Of a stretch of 64,000 nucleotides of DNA, positions 52,388-63,814 are shown piece by piece; the stretch's first letter is position 1, and every line of letters begins with the position of its first letter. Location of the stretch: contig NC_087066.1 in the NCBI RefSeq assembly GCF_963678635.1, positions 67,901,477 through 67,965,476 on the forward strand, written 5' to 3'. The stretch is from Symsagittifera roscoffensis (taxonomy: Eukaryota; Xenacoelomorpha; Acoela; Convolutidae). The notes under the pieces are model-generated. The model did no database searches and was not told the DNA's origin. It worked only from the letters and a program-made list of their open reading frames with translations. Both the position numbers and the translations under genes were made by a program.

Positions 52388-54276
52388 CCAGTATAATAGG
52401 TAGAACCGACGAAGTTTAATTCAGAAGTGGTTGGAACTAATTGGGTACCAAAAACCGATTTTTGAAAAAACGAAACGCTACAAAATCAGAATTTTTTTTG
52501 AAATTTTTGAGTAAGGACAAAAAAATTGTTGTTTGGACAACATTCACTAGTCAATTGACCGGTTTTAATACCCGTTTGCCGATAACCTTCCGGGTTACAG
52601 TAAAATCGAACTTAACGTGTTTGATTTAGTGGATTCATCAATCCGGAGGGGTCCAAATAGCATTGTTTTGGCAAGTTTTTCCAGCTGGAACGTTTTAGAT
52701 CGGGTTTTTTTTGCATTGAACTAGCAGAGTCTATGCCATTTGAGTTCGGATCAATAATTTTTTAGGTCGAAAAGAACAGCATTGCGGAAAAAGTCAGGCG
52801 GAACCTAAAAGAGAGAAAATTTTTTGATTTTAGAAAAAAGACGTTTTTGCTAATAACGTTGGACCTACTGGACAGATCTAGTTGATCTTGACACCATTAG
52901 ATCAAAAATTAGGTGAGCTTACTCATAGAACCATCAAATATTTGAGAAATCAAGCGTGAAACCAGAGGGTAGTAACGGTTGAATAAGGCAATTTTACGCT
53001 GTTCTAGACAAAAAGGGAAGGCTAAGGAAACCAGAAAAATATAGTCGAGTCGAAACTAGGCTAGTCATAAGACCCTTCACAGTTAAGGTGAATTGTCAAG
53101 TAAGAGGCTTAGCATCGATCCGGAAGGGTCTAGGGACAGAAAATACACGCTTCCTAGTTAGTTCCTATAGCATAATAGCATCGGAGAATGTATCCGTAAG
53201 AGTATAGGGTGAAAATTTTAAAAGTATCTGAAAAGCTATTTTTGCAAACCCGCAGGGGTCCCAATCCGGAAGGGTCTTGTTTTTGCCAATCCAGAAGGGT
53301 CTTATTTTTGCCAATCCGGAAGGGTCACATTTTTGCCAATCCGGAGGGCTCCTGTTTTTGCCAATCCAGAAGGGTCCTAATTTTGCCAATCCGGAAGGGT
53401 CCCATTTTTGCCAATCCGGAAGGGTCCCAAATTTGCCAATCCGTAAGGGTCCCAAATTTGCCAATCCGGAAGGGTCCTAATTTTGCCAATCCGGAAGGGT
53501 CCTAATTTGCCAATCCGGAAGGGTCCCAATTTTGCCAATCCGGAAGGTTCCCAATTTTGCCAATCCGGAGGGGTACTTTTTTTGTCAAGGCTTAAGTAGA
53601 CAAAAGAAAAATAAATAGTGAAAGGTATTAGGTTATTAAGAGTCAGGCTGGGAACCAGTGACTGCACTGGTTACTTGCCTTTTATAAAAGACCAGACCAA
53701 AAGAAAACAGGTCTGAACTCGGATATTCGCGACACTAAGTCTAAACTGAACAAGAGTTTGTAACTGATTTGTCTGGATTGAAATCCAAATCGTTTTTGGG
53801 AAAAGTGATTGCCCTGAGTATTTTAGTAGGTCTAGCTCCGGCAATCCGAAGGCAGACATGTAACAAAGGACTTGGTGGGTGCAATAGACCCACTTGAGAA
53901 AAGTAATGCCTTCAAATTTGTCTGTTTGGTGCAGCACCAAGCAGGGAAAGCTCTTTCTTTAGAAACAAGTTCGCCTATTGCATTGCGACTGACTAAAGTA
54001 CAAAACACATACGTTTTTCATTGAAATTATTTGTATTTTCCTTCACTTTTGGTTTTAAATCAATAATATATGTTCTTGATTGGGCTGTATATTGATATAA
54101 TCAGACAGTGCTAGCTTCATATCTTACAACTAATAATCGATTATTGTGAATAAACTGTATGCACGTGAACTGTGATAACATACAACGATTCGTTATCTTT
54201 TTTTCAGCGAAATTTTTGCAATTTTTTGTGTTGTAGTATTGTTATCAGTAGTCAGACTAAAAGGACCTAGCAATCG
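52388..54276. repeat. Flanking repeat, second part, unit B
   Basis: It matches 49033-50540 except for a private stretch (about 52620-52965) that replaces about 70 bp of unit A. It contains the longer 25-bp array. No gene. Confidence 0.7.
53244..53576. repeat. 25-bp satellite, unit B
   Basis: About 13 units of gccaatccggaagggtcc plus an A/T-rich end. There are five more units than in unit A, so the array has changed length since the duplication. Confidence 0.93.
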
Positions 54277-55522
54277 AATATCTCCTTTCGGGTTTCGAAA
54301 ACTGTCTATTTCCGATCCCCCCACCCGATCCTACCAGGTCACCTACCTTAGTCCGATCTTAAATTTGGATGTCCTCGCATTGCAACTCTTATTCTGGATC
54401 TAGAGATCAGACTTTCTAGACTCTGGCACTACTAATGTAACTATAATCGACGATATCGGTTATTATAACTATAATGTATCCCCCTTTTCTACAATTTGCA
54501 ACCGCCAACCTATAACCTAACCAGTCCCCCTTCTAAACTCCCCCTATTTAGCCCCCCTCTCAAGCCGAAAATTACCTTAAGCGCGATGGGTACTAAACCT
54601 CTCGAGAGAAAACTGTAGAACCTGTTTCCAAGCTCTGCTCAAGTAAAAACGTGACCTCAAAACAGTGGGTATCCGCGTATCCAATTTTACACTTATCTCC
54701 TATAATATAATGTGGATTTTAACGATACCCGATTGACCAAACAGAACGCCCCTCTGTGTCCTACTCTGTTTGTTCTGATTCTGTGCTGGTTGTCTCTTTG
54801 GCGTATCCACCACCTCTCTGCAGAACCACTTTCCCACTTGGCTGGTCACCTGTTCCAGTCAAGTCTCCCAGTGGTGCGTCGACTGACCAAACAGAACACC
54901 ACTGTGTGCCCTTCTCTGTTTGTTCTCGTCCATGCTGGATGTCTCCTTGACCTTTCCAGCACTTCTCGGGTCCCCTTCTTGAGAACCACTTTCCCACTTG
55001 GTTGGTCACCTGCTCCAGTCAAGTCTCCTAGTGGTCCGGTGAAGTTGCAAGCTATCTGAAAATCCTTAACAACGCCCCACACTAGGGCACCTGTATAAAG
55101 TTGCTGAGTTGATCGAAACGATCGGTCTTATTGGAAAACAGTATGGGTATACTATTTCAATTAATATAAAGGTTTGATCCACCCTATCTGGAAGTCAAAG
55201 CTACTGTCTTATTTTGTTTTATAGTTTTTGTTCCTTTTTCTATTCTTTTTTTGGTTTTTGTTTGGCTTTTTGTCTTTTACCCTTTTTTGTCCCCCTAGTT
55301 ATCCCCCTTACTCGGTTAGCTAGGCCCCGTCGGAGAGCGTATCAGGAAGTTTTCTCGAGTTTTCTTAAAAAGCTATTACGGTACAACCGAAAGGTTTGCA
55401 CGTTCTCGCTGAACCGTACCACCGGTACTCTAGAATGAGCATGTGGCCGGAGCTGTGTCAAGTGGGTTTGATCCCGAAGTCTTGATGTCGTAAAAACACC
55501 CAGGAGCGCCATAAAAACACTA
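54277..55522 (-). repeat. Duplicate leader, unit C
   Basis: A third near copy of the leader, with candidate donor at 54341-54350 and primer site at 55497-55511. No Gag follows. Confidence 0.85.
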
Positions 55523-56426
55523 TGTAACAGTTGCCTACTTAAATCACATATGAGGTTTAAGAAAAATGGCACTATAACCATTGGCTCAAGAGTCAGGGAC
55601 AATATCTCTTGTGTTTTTTTACCTCAAACGGTCGGAGACAATTCGGTTCACTTGCGACATGAGACTAAAACCTTTGTTACAGCTTGAAGGCCACTACCAA
55701 AATACCTCCCCCACTCTAGAAAATAAGAACGTCCCCATACTTAGGTCTCAAAATACCCAAAACACGCAAACGCCGTTAAAAACAGGGTCGGGACAATCCA
55801 AATGATTACTTTTTATTAGACAGTGGAACTTTGATCCATTTCGGATGGATCAACCTGAAACTCGCCTTATCTCAACATAACAATCTAAAACACACTCAAG
55901 AAATTTAAACTGGGTACTCACATACCGACGCACTCTAGAATCTGTGTAACTAAATCAATAAGCAACTCCAGAATAATTAAGAATTTAAGTTTTGACTCGG
56001 AGAGTTTTAAATTTGGGGAGTCCCAGCTTGAGAATTGAGTTTTACCTTGAGAAATAAGTTTTTGTCGCTGGACCATTGGGATACTTCTATTGCCTACCTT
56101 TCTACCGAAGGTTCACTCTGGTCCATTTCTAATTCGCTTTTTTGCTATTCGTAATCACTCTGCCTTCTGTTTCGAACAATACAGCTCTACTCTGCTATGT
56201 TTCTATGTCTGGAAATTGTGAATAGCAATTTCCCGCTGCTTTTTTCGACCATTTTCCCTCGATTGTAAATCGGTTCTTCTGATTTCATTTTTTCTCATTT
56301 TCAGTTGTTTCGAGAAACTTGAGCATGACATGTCCAATTCGAATTTTTGAAAAATTTCATTTCACCCCAAAATTACGTTTCTCGTGTTGCTCAAGGTCAA
56401 ACTTCCAAATATGACCGACTGGCACA
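55523..56426 (-). repeat. Full LTR, unit C
   Basis: 904 bp with both LTR ends, almost identical to the copy 2 5' LTR and followed by the same flanking sequence (taaacctagttaagacc). The pair therefore arose by segmental duplication, not by separate insertion. Confidence 0.9.
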
Positions 56427-57303
56427 TAAACCTAGTTAAGACCAAAAAATCACGTTCCAGGAAGGTTGGGGGGATTGGACGTTCCGTCATTTCGTGAGTG
56501 GTATGTGACCAAAAACACTTAAAGATATACAGGAAACCAAACAAAAAGTAGTATAGTACCTAAGAAAAAACAAAAAACATATAAATAACCGAAAAAACCA
56601 AAAACTGTAAAAAAAAGTATAAAATCAGTAGGAATCATCCCCCCAGACGAAACTTGATCCGACCCTCCCGTTTGTTGTTGTTAGATATATTGTTGTTACA
56701 GGCATTTATATCAGTCAGGATCGTTACGATCAATTTTTTGGCCCCTTTGTGGTGCTTGTACTGTAGGGTTATTTGAGTAATTAAGCACGTTAATGCTAAT
56801 TTGCGCTCAATCCGGAAGGGTCACGGGATAAGTGACGAAGAGTGATCCGGCAAGCGGTTCAAGGAGCGACAAGAAGGAGCTCAAGGACAACAACAATCGA
56901 CTGTTGGGTATCGTTAACAAGTTTTATATCTTTTTCGTACAAAAAGTAAGATATTAATCTGTGAGGGGCCCGACAGTGACTACACTGTAGTGACCCTTCA
57001 CCGAACTGCGAATTTCCGAGTTAAGCACCTTAATTCGGGTATTGAACAAACCCAGAGTGGTATAATATTACTAGTATTACTATTTATACAGCCTATATTA
57101 AAACTCCTATACCGTTTTTCAGTGAAAAACACAGTAAGCAGACCTTTTTTTAACGTCAAAATAGTGATGTTTTGATCCCCCACAAATCGCAATTGTCGAG
57201 ATATTGATATTTTATGAAACGGAAAAAACCGCTAAATTAGTGAGTTACATCGTAACTGTACCAGTATAATAGGTAGAACCGACAAAGTTTAGTTCAGAAG
57301 TGA
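56427..57303. repeat. Flanking repeat, first part, unit C
   Basis: It matches 48205-49076 closely and ends abruptly at ttcagaagtg, where copy 3 RNase H coding sequence begins. No gene. Confidence 0.75.
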
Positions 57304-57663
57304 TGGCAGTAAGGTGTTAAGTGACACTGAGATGAAATATGGTGCACCGAAAGCAGAAATGTTTGCAGTGGTCACATTTGTGGAAAAGTACCCGCTCCCT
57401 TCAAGTTTCACGTGGACAACAGAGCGTTATCCTGGTTGAAGACATACTCGATGAATCAGAGTTAAATTGGTAGATGGATAGTGAGATTAGATGGCTACCA
57501 TATGATAATCGATTACAGGATGCGTGACAAACACCAGAAAGCGGACAGCCTCAGCAAGAAAACCGAGTTTTATGAGAGATTGGAACAGAAGCAAGCCAAT
57601 CAGGCAGAAATCAAGGAGGATTCTCATTTCTGGACAAAGAAACTTATGAAGCGCTTCCCTTGA
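57304..57663 (+). pseudogene. pol: RNase H C-terminal half, copy 3
   Basis: It has PKAEMFAVVTFVEKY, then after a small deletion FHVDNRALSWLKTYSM, then LDGYHMIIDYRMRDKHQKAD with SLSKKTEF. Three catalytic acidic residues (Glu, Asp, Asp) are visible; the first lay upstream of the truncation. Confidence 0.85.
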
Positions 57664-59143
57664 CGAAATGGTTGGATAAGCCTGGACATCCAATCCCAGG
57701 ACATCCTGAGTTACCTGTAGAGAAAGCAGCCGAGATAAGGATTTTATCCAAGAAGGACCCGGTGCCCTTGGACCTGTTGCTGCGCTCGAACCTGGTCCAG
57801 CAGGAACTCTCTCGCAAGAACATTAACAGCCTCTCATTATTGGATAAAACGTTGCAGGTCACATCGCAAGTGATGCGGATGCTGGATGGATTGTTAGGGA
57901 GAGAAATGACCAGAGATGACCCCGAGTGGGCAACAGCTATGGCATCACTGACAGTCAATGAGAAGATGAAGATCATGCCGTCAAGACGACAACACAAGGA
58001 AAACGAGAGGGATTGTAGGACAATAGTTCAGCAACTAGTATCCTCAATACCACACGAGGTTTTAACCAGTACTTCTTACAGACGGAAAGAACAGGGGAAC
58101 GATACGCAAAAAAAACCGTCACCTTTGAGGACCAGGATAAGGAAGGCGAGAAGGTTGAACGAAACGAGGGGCGTGATTGTTTGTCCGGGGAGACGAACAG
58201 TGAGAAGAGCCGGCGAGTTCAAGATCAACACCCGGGACAAGGAAGTTTGTTCGGGGAGTCTGATGTAGATGAAAAAGTTGCTGATGAGAAACAGGACCTG
58301 GAAAATAAAGTTTTGTCCCGGGAGTTCAGATGGATGCGAAGAACGCACAGAACTGACCCGGAGGAGGGGACGTGCTCTATCGCAGACTCTTCAGTGGATG
58401 ATAACTCCCGTAACTCAGGAATCGACACCTACTCAGACAGGAACTCGAGCTCAGGATTGGAACTGTCAGAGCTAGCGATCCACACACTACTAGTGGAGAC
58501 TCGAGCAAATGATCTCGACAGGGGGGTATATCAAGAACCTGACAGTGATCGCTACCTCATACCAGGTGAAAGAGTCTTTGATAAAGCAGCGGATGATCTG
58601 GAAACAATAGTGGTATCGAAACGTTCGATAAGTCTGTTGCTACAAAAAGAGGTAGTCAGGACTGATCTTCAGCCGTTCAAACGAGAAACACAGCCGTTGG
58701 CGAAGATTTGGTGCGTTAAGATGGAAGAAGACACGCATCAGCCCAATGAGCTGAATAGTCAGATGAGGGTCATGATGACGTACTTGAGGGCGAGATACAG
58801 ACTCTCGGACCGTCTAAGAGCGCAGAGAAATGACCGCATGACAAGCAACCTGAAAAAGTGGATCGAAAATGATTCTCCGGATAAAGAAGACCTCGAGGAA
58901 GACAGTTACCGTATCCTGAGACAGTACTTCATGCAGAAAGAGGGAAGGTTATACTTGAACAAGGACGGAATTGTGGCTTGCAAGAGAAGAGATGAAGACA
59001 AAATCCTATACAAGTATAACGCGATAGTGTTGCCGCTACTCTATCAGACAGAACTATTATTCAGGTCGCATGATCAGATGGGCCATCAGGGAATCGACAA
59101 AGTATATCAGAGGATCCTAAAGCGCTTTGAGCAACCTGAATGA
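57660..59143 (+). pseudogene. pol: Acidic spacer and integrase zinc region, copy 3
   Basis: Frames 57660-58268 and 58181-59143, shifted where they overlap. The start has TKWLDKPGHPIPGHPELPVE. TTTGTCCGGGGAG-like words lie at 58180-58193, 58246-58258 and 58312-58326. The end has YQTELLFRSHDQMGHQGIDK, the HXXXXH half of the integrase zinc site. Confidence 0.78.
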
Positions 59144-59729
59144 AGAACGCATGCGAGAAGTGGGTAACAGCATATCTGTCCTGCCACAAGTCAAGGATCC
59201 AAGGAAGTTACGGTGTCCTTTGCAGTCGATCGAGTCGTCTGATTTCAACGAGATGGTGCAGATTGATCACCAAAAGATATGCATGACAAACAGTGGTTAT
59301 ATTCAAGTCTTGGTCATGATAGATCACTGCACGAAGTATGCAGAGGCCGTGCCCTGCATAAATGCCTCAGCGGAAGAAGCGTGCGATTACCTGATCAATA
59401 CGTGGATAGTGAGACATGGTTGTCCGATGACATTTCAATCGGATAATGGAACAGCTTTCGTGGGAGAATTCACGAAAGAGCGTATGAGATGCTCGCAGGT
59501 TGCTCAAGCTCACTCCAGGACATACCATCCCCAGACGAATGGCTTAGTGGAAAGGCAGAATCGAACGTTAGTATCGATGCTGAGGGTATATTGTTCCAGG
59601 TACATGACCGATTGGGACAGATACCTTCCACAGGTGATGGCAGCTTATAACAGCACGCAACATTCCACACATGATGCTAGCCGGACACGAGAAGTCTTTG
59701 CCCCTGACTTTCTTCTACCCAGAGTATGA
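59127..59729 (+). pseudogene. pol: Integrase catalytic core, copy 3
   Basis: The DDE residues are intact: Asp in VQIDHQKICM, Asp in FQSDNGTAFVG and Glu in HPQTNGLVERQN. The second half of the zinc site has Tyr for its first Cys and lies in another frame. The frame fails at QHSTHDAS, close to where copy 1 has its own deletion. Confidence 0.9.
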
Positions 59730-60466
59730 GGGTAAGAAAACGTCACCACAGGTCTATGTAAGGGATGTGATTAGACGTCAACAGGAGTTGAACGACTTAT
59801 GTAGACAAAATACTCAGCAGGCGCAGGCAAGGCAGAGGAAAAGATTCGACAAGAAAGCAGCTGGTGCAAAAGTTTATTCGGTAGGAGACTACGAATGGGT
59901 ATTTCAGAACGTCATACCACCGAAAGGAACGAAAAAGCTCCTAAAAAAGTGGAGGGGACCTTTCATGAGTACGGAAGTGCACCAGGAGGGACGCTTCTAT
60001 AGACTGAGTACTGGCCGAGCTGCCCACTACGAGAACATTAAGCCACACAAACTATCGACAGAAGACTGGTGCATACCTACAGACATGGAAGAGGGTTATA
60101 ATCTGATGATGGATCCTGCGTGTGAGGTCAACGAGAAGGGCACCAGGGAAAAGAACGATGGAAACGAAGTCGTAGAGGAAGGAACAAGTCCACTACTGGA
60201 CCTGGATCCAAACGAGGTGATTGAAGCGGATGAAGAAACCTCACCCTACGCGGAGGAGGACTGGCAAGACCCCGAACAAATATATCGAAAGGATAGATCT
60301 AAAGAAGATAATGGAAGAAGTGGTGGGTCTAGAAGAAATAACTGTGTCACAGGACATTGACATAGTCGATGATCCCGACGAGGAGTTGGTCGATGACCGG
60401 TCCAAGCCCGAGGTAGAATTCGACGACGAGAAACAGCAGGCATATGAACAAGACTTGACGAATTAA
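59671..60466 (+). pseudogene. pol: Integrase C-terminal GPY/F-type domain and Pol tail, copy 3
   Basis: Frame 59671-60360 has VGDYEWVFQNVIPPKGTKKL, KKWRGPFMSTEV and the invariant CEVNEKGTREKNDG. Frame 60221-60466 is the acidic tail in another frame, ending at a TAA. The copy 1 RYNRYGDDFLID motif is not recognisable. Confidence 0.83.
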
Positions 60467-60664
60467 CGTGTCTTGGAATGGCTGAACGAAATGACGTCGG
60501 ACCCAAAGGAGACCAGTGTCACGATTCAAGATGTAGATCGTGGAAGGATGAAATACGTAAAAACCGAAAGGGATGATCCCTCCTGGGCTGCCCAGGAAGG
60601 GCAATTACTCATTCCGGCTCCCAACCTCGATCTGATATCCGGTATGTGATCGACGGGGACGTCG

Positions 60665-61297
60665 ATGGATATTTTTGTCCGGGGAGTTGGGGTAGGTTTT
60701 ACCCACACTGAAAATTTGTTAATAAAAAAATTAAGAATAGCAAGAGAGACAGGTGATCTAGAAGCAGAAACAGGCGAGGACCCTAAGAAACCGGACATAG
60801 GGAGGGTAGTTGAGTCATATTTTAACTTACCAAATGAATACTCAAGTAGCATAATATTGAGAGATAGAGATTTCAGACTCACAAATAGAACATGTGCGAT
60901 AGCGATCACAGCAGACATAAGTTTTAAGACAGCGTTAGCAGCGGATTTTAAGAGAGAATATAAAAACATAGAATTCCTTTGGAAGCAGAGGCCAGGAATA
61001 GGAGGCGTAGCAGCTTTGCCTCCGGTGGCGTCACAGATACCGGGAAAGTACTTATGCTTCTTGGTGACAAGGGCGACGGAGAAGTGGCACGTGGACCCAG
61101 AAAATCTAGTCTTGTCCTTGACGAGGTTGAGAGACTTCCTTGTGGAAAGGGAAGTGAAGGAACTCTCGCTTCCAGTGTACGATCCGAACCGAGGACGACT
61201 GCATGCACGGGAAATGTATGCACTGATACACGTAATCTTCTCTGATACTAATATACAAGTATACTTGCATAGGAAATATTATTTAAGTTTAGGCTGA
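60665..61297 (+). CDS. Macrodomain, C-terminus of ORF1, copy 3
   Basis: 210 residues, undamaged. The Pol frame upstream is open from a TGA at 60649 through STGTSMDIFVRGVGVG, so the domain was fused to Pol; MDIF may be only an internal Met. It keeps CAIAITADISFKTALAADFK, QRPGIGGVAALPP, GKYLCFLVTRATEKWHVDP, LSLTRLRDFLVEREVKEL, LPVYDPNRGRLHAREMYAL and IQVYLHRKYYLSLG. The loop YDPNRG(K/R)L is conserved across all three copies although the family's usual glycine-rich loop is absent. ADP-ribose binding is inferred from the fold. Confidence 0.74.
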   Translation: MDIFVRGVGVGFTHTENLLIKKLRIARETGDLEAETGEDPKKPDIGRVVESYFNLPNEYSSSIILRDRDFRLTNRTCAIAITADISFKTALAADFKREYKNIEFLWKQRPGIGGVAALPPVASQIPGKYLCFLVTRATEKWHVDPENLVLSLTRLRDFLVEREVKELSLPVYDPNRGRLHAREMYALIHVIFSDTNIQVYLHRKYYLSLG

Positions 61298-61693
61298 GTT
61301 TAGGTTGCATGCAGGAAGACGTCATACCGAGAGTGGGTTGTATGTGATATGTGTGTTATGTTGTGTTATGTGTTATGTTATTAAGACCCTGGGTAAGAAG
61401 GGATTAGTGACCATGAATAACGGAATGACGATCTTAGGAATAGACCCGAAGTTTGGACTGTCCAATCTTAGGTCGAATTCCAAAATTTTAGAAACTGATT
61501 GATTTCAATAAATTTTAGGATCAAAATGTTTTTATCTGATTGTTTTAAATCAATTTTAATATTTTCAGATAAAACTAGTGTAAAGTTGACAAATGTGATA
61601 TTCGTGGCCTCTTTTCTAGATTCTGATTGGTAGTTTAGTTTCTCACTTGATTTCAAATCATCGAACTGATAGTAAAATCAAAACTGCAAAAAA
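61298..61693 (+). other. ORF1-ORF2 gap, copy 3
   Basis: 396 bp, no supported gene; a TGTTATG-rich run at 61339-61383 and the candidate acceptor at 61558-61568. The 65-residue frame at 61305-61502 is unsupported. Confidence 0.65.
61558..61568 (+). promoter_or_regulatory. Candidate 3' splice site before ORF2, copy 3
   Basis: TAATATTTTCAG/ATAAAAC, exon start 61569, 125 bases before the ORF2 ATG. It is close to the ideal nematode acceptor and is conserved in position with the other copies. Confidence 0.55.
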
Positions 61694-62229
61694 ATGGACT
61701 TCAACTTGGACGAACTGATGGACCTGGCAGAGGCATATGTAAAAACGATGGTAGATGCGATCTATCGGAGGCTAATGGATTGCGACTTCGCTCTGGAGGA
61801 CCCAGAGGTAGTCATGTTGCTGACCGCCTTGATAAACATCTTGGGGCTTGATAACCGTGGTGACCGCCCACGGAAGTCTTATTGATGGCAGCATATGGAG
61901 AAAGGGGAGTACTAGACCGCCCGAAAATGAGAGTGATGGGGTGGAGAAACGGGGCTCTCTCAGGGAGTGACTTGGCGAATGAGCCTGGATTGGGATGTTC
62001 GAGGACATACCAACCAGTTGAGATGCCTCTGCCAACCAAGCCTAGGCCTGGTCTGAGAAAGATGCATCAGGAGATGAACAGCGAGGCTGCCTCGTCTAGT
62101 TCACAATTGAGAGCAGCTGTGCCACCAAAAAGGGCGAGAGTAGAAGAAGAGGTTCAGACGAACGAAACCATGCAAGATCTTAACGGAGGACGCGATGACC
62201 AAAGACGCGATGACCAAAGAGGGAGTTAG
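61694..62229 (+). pseudogene. ORF2 N-terminus, copy 3
   Basis: It starts MDFNLDELMDLAEAYVK and keeps the helical AIYRRLMDCDFALEDPEVVM pattern of copies 1 and 2. A frameshift at about 61885 leads to GALSGSDLANEPGLG (the NPGLS region) and a hydrophilic linker. The coiled coil of copies 1 and 2 is much shortened or lost. Confidence 0.55.
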
Positions 62230-63202
62230 CGATACAACGTTATCAACAAGGAGCTCTAGGATCCCAGACAGAAAGATACGAGAGATGCCGGCGAAGAAAG
62301 TGTCCCGAGTGATTGATGTGCAAAAGAACAACCAGTTGAAGTATAGCCTCACAGGAGTTCCGGATATTGATCCGAGAGCCTGCTTCAATCGATCGACTTT
62401 GAGCCCAGCATTAAACACGCAGCAACCGCCACTTGGGACATCACATCTGATACTGGGTGACAGCTTGGTCAGAGTACTCCAAAATTTGAGGACCTCCTGG
62501 ATCACGGCGGTGATGGCTTTTGGAGGTGCTTTTGGAGGTGCCATGAGGATGTTGAACGGAGCGAGATTGTATGTCAACGGACTGTACTCGATAACAGGCG
62601 TGGACTGGTTAATAGCTGCTGTCATAAAGTTCAGCTCTACAACTACCTTGAGGTTTGCCGATTTAGAGGGACTGCCCTCGAACAATACAATGAGTCCAGT
62701 GAATGCAAGACCATTACAAGACATGAAACTGAATCATGATGAAGGAAATCGAGGAGAAAGGCACGGAAGATTCCTGACGACGAGGGCACCATTTGGACAA
62801 CATGTAAAGATGTTCAGGCAGTTGAAAGCACCCCCAGGACACGTAAAAGAGAGAGCGTACCCGAAACAAGTGAATCAAGAAGGTGATGTTCAGAGATACG
62901 GTGGATTGAAAGCGATTAAGAAGGACGAAACCATCTTTGCGGCGTATGACAAATCAGAAATGAGGAAGGCAAAGATTATGATAGTCTCGAACTCCTCCAA
63001 GTTTTTGTATTGGCCTGATTTTATAATGTTGGCAGCGGTCGACCTGGACCTAATGCAATCCGTTTTGATGGCAATCGGAGTACAAAGGCAGTCAGAGATG
63101 AACCCAATTACAATTGTGTTCGCTGGCATCAATGACCATCTACACAGCAGAGGTTTTCTGAGCAGACTCAGAGAGCCTACGACAGCCGAAGCCGCTGTAT
63201 AG
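62195..63202 (+). pseudogene. SGNH start fused by deletion to the ORF2 middle region, copy 3
   Basis: HLILGDSLVRVLQNLRTSW keeps the SGNH serine block, followed by a diverged FGGAFGGA segment. The GTND and DGIHF blocks are missing. A deletion joins it to SPVNARPLQDM, the copy 1 GPINYRPLKL region. Later it has KIMIVSNSSKF and IVFAGINDHLHSRGFLSRL. The TAG at 63200 is in frame with the next segment. Confidence 0.65.
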
Positions 63203-63229
63203 CCAGCTATAAAAGATATCCTCGAGTCA

Positions 63230-63814
63230 ATGGGTGAAGTGGAAGATACCCTGAAAGAGGGTGCCTTCACTAAAATAACACCGAGAGCCGTGTTTGCACT
63301 GTCTCAGGGATATGCACATCTCCCGGATGGACTGAAGTTCGTGTATGCGATTGTGGCTTTGCTCTCGGAAGGGAAATATGAAGTGATCATATCTGCCCCA
63401 AATTGCGAGATAGAGATGGAGAATCTGATGCTACTCAGGGCTGAATTAACTGCGCTGTGGTCGGACATCTCAAATGTGATGAGAGGATTCAAGGACCAGT
63501 CACTACACATGCTAGTGTTGGACGAAGTACTGGGGTTGGAACTGTCCAACTTCAGTCGACAACTCAAATTTAAGCTAGGAATTGACGATGACCATCGAGT
63601 AGTCGTAGCGATGTCAAACGAACTGTGGTTCCGAGGAATGGAAGCAAAAGAAGGAAGAGAGAGAAGAGAGAACTCCAAGGAGACCAGAGCTCATCTGGAG
63701 GCGATGGTTCTGAGAACAAAACCAGAGGCTAACCAACACGAAAACTTACCCAACACTTTCTCGATATTTGATAAAAAAATTCCTCCAAGCAGTAGTGGAA
63801 GTCTCGATCGTTGA
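63230..63814 (+). pseudogene. ORF2 middle region continued, copy 3
   Basis: In frame with the previous segment past a TAG. It matches copy 1 (ALSQGYAHLPDGLKFVYAIV, ISAPNCEIEMENLMLLRAEL, LWFRGMEAK). At the candidate SGNH histidine it has Leu (NLMLLR against NLRLHK), so that site is not conserved. Confidence 0.6.

Noticed and set aside
53209-53505. Frames with repeated PIRKGPNFANPEGS-type words; possible CRISPR-like array
   Set aside because: A contiguous 25-bp satellite without unique spacers, in eukaryotic transposon DNA.
54712-55082. Repeated 115-, 82- and 78-residue frames in each leader (also 46554-46924 and 50973-51343)
   Set aside because: They follow the duplicated leader and its 70-bp-type repeats on both strands; no start context, domain or independent conservation.
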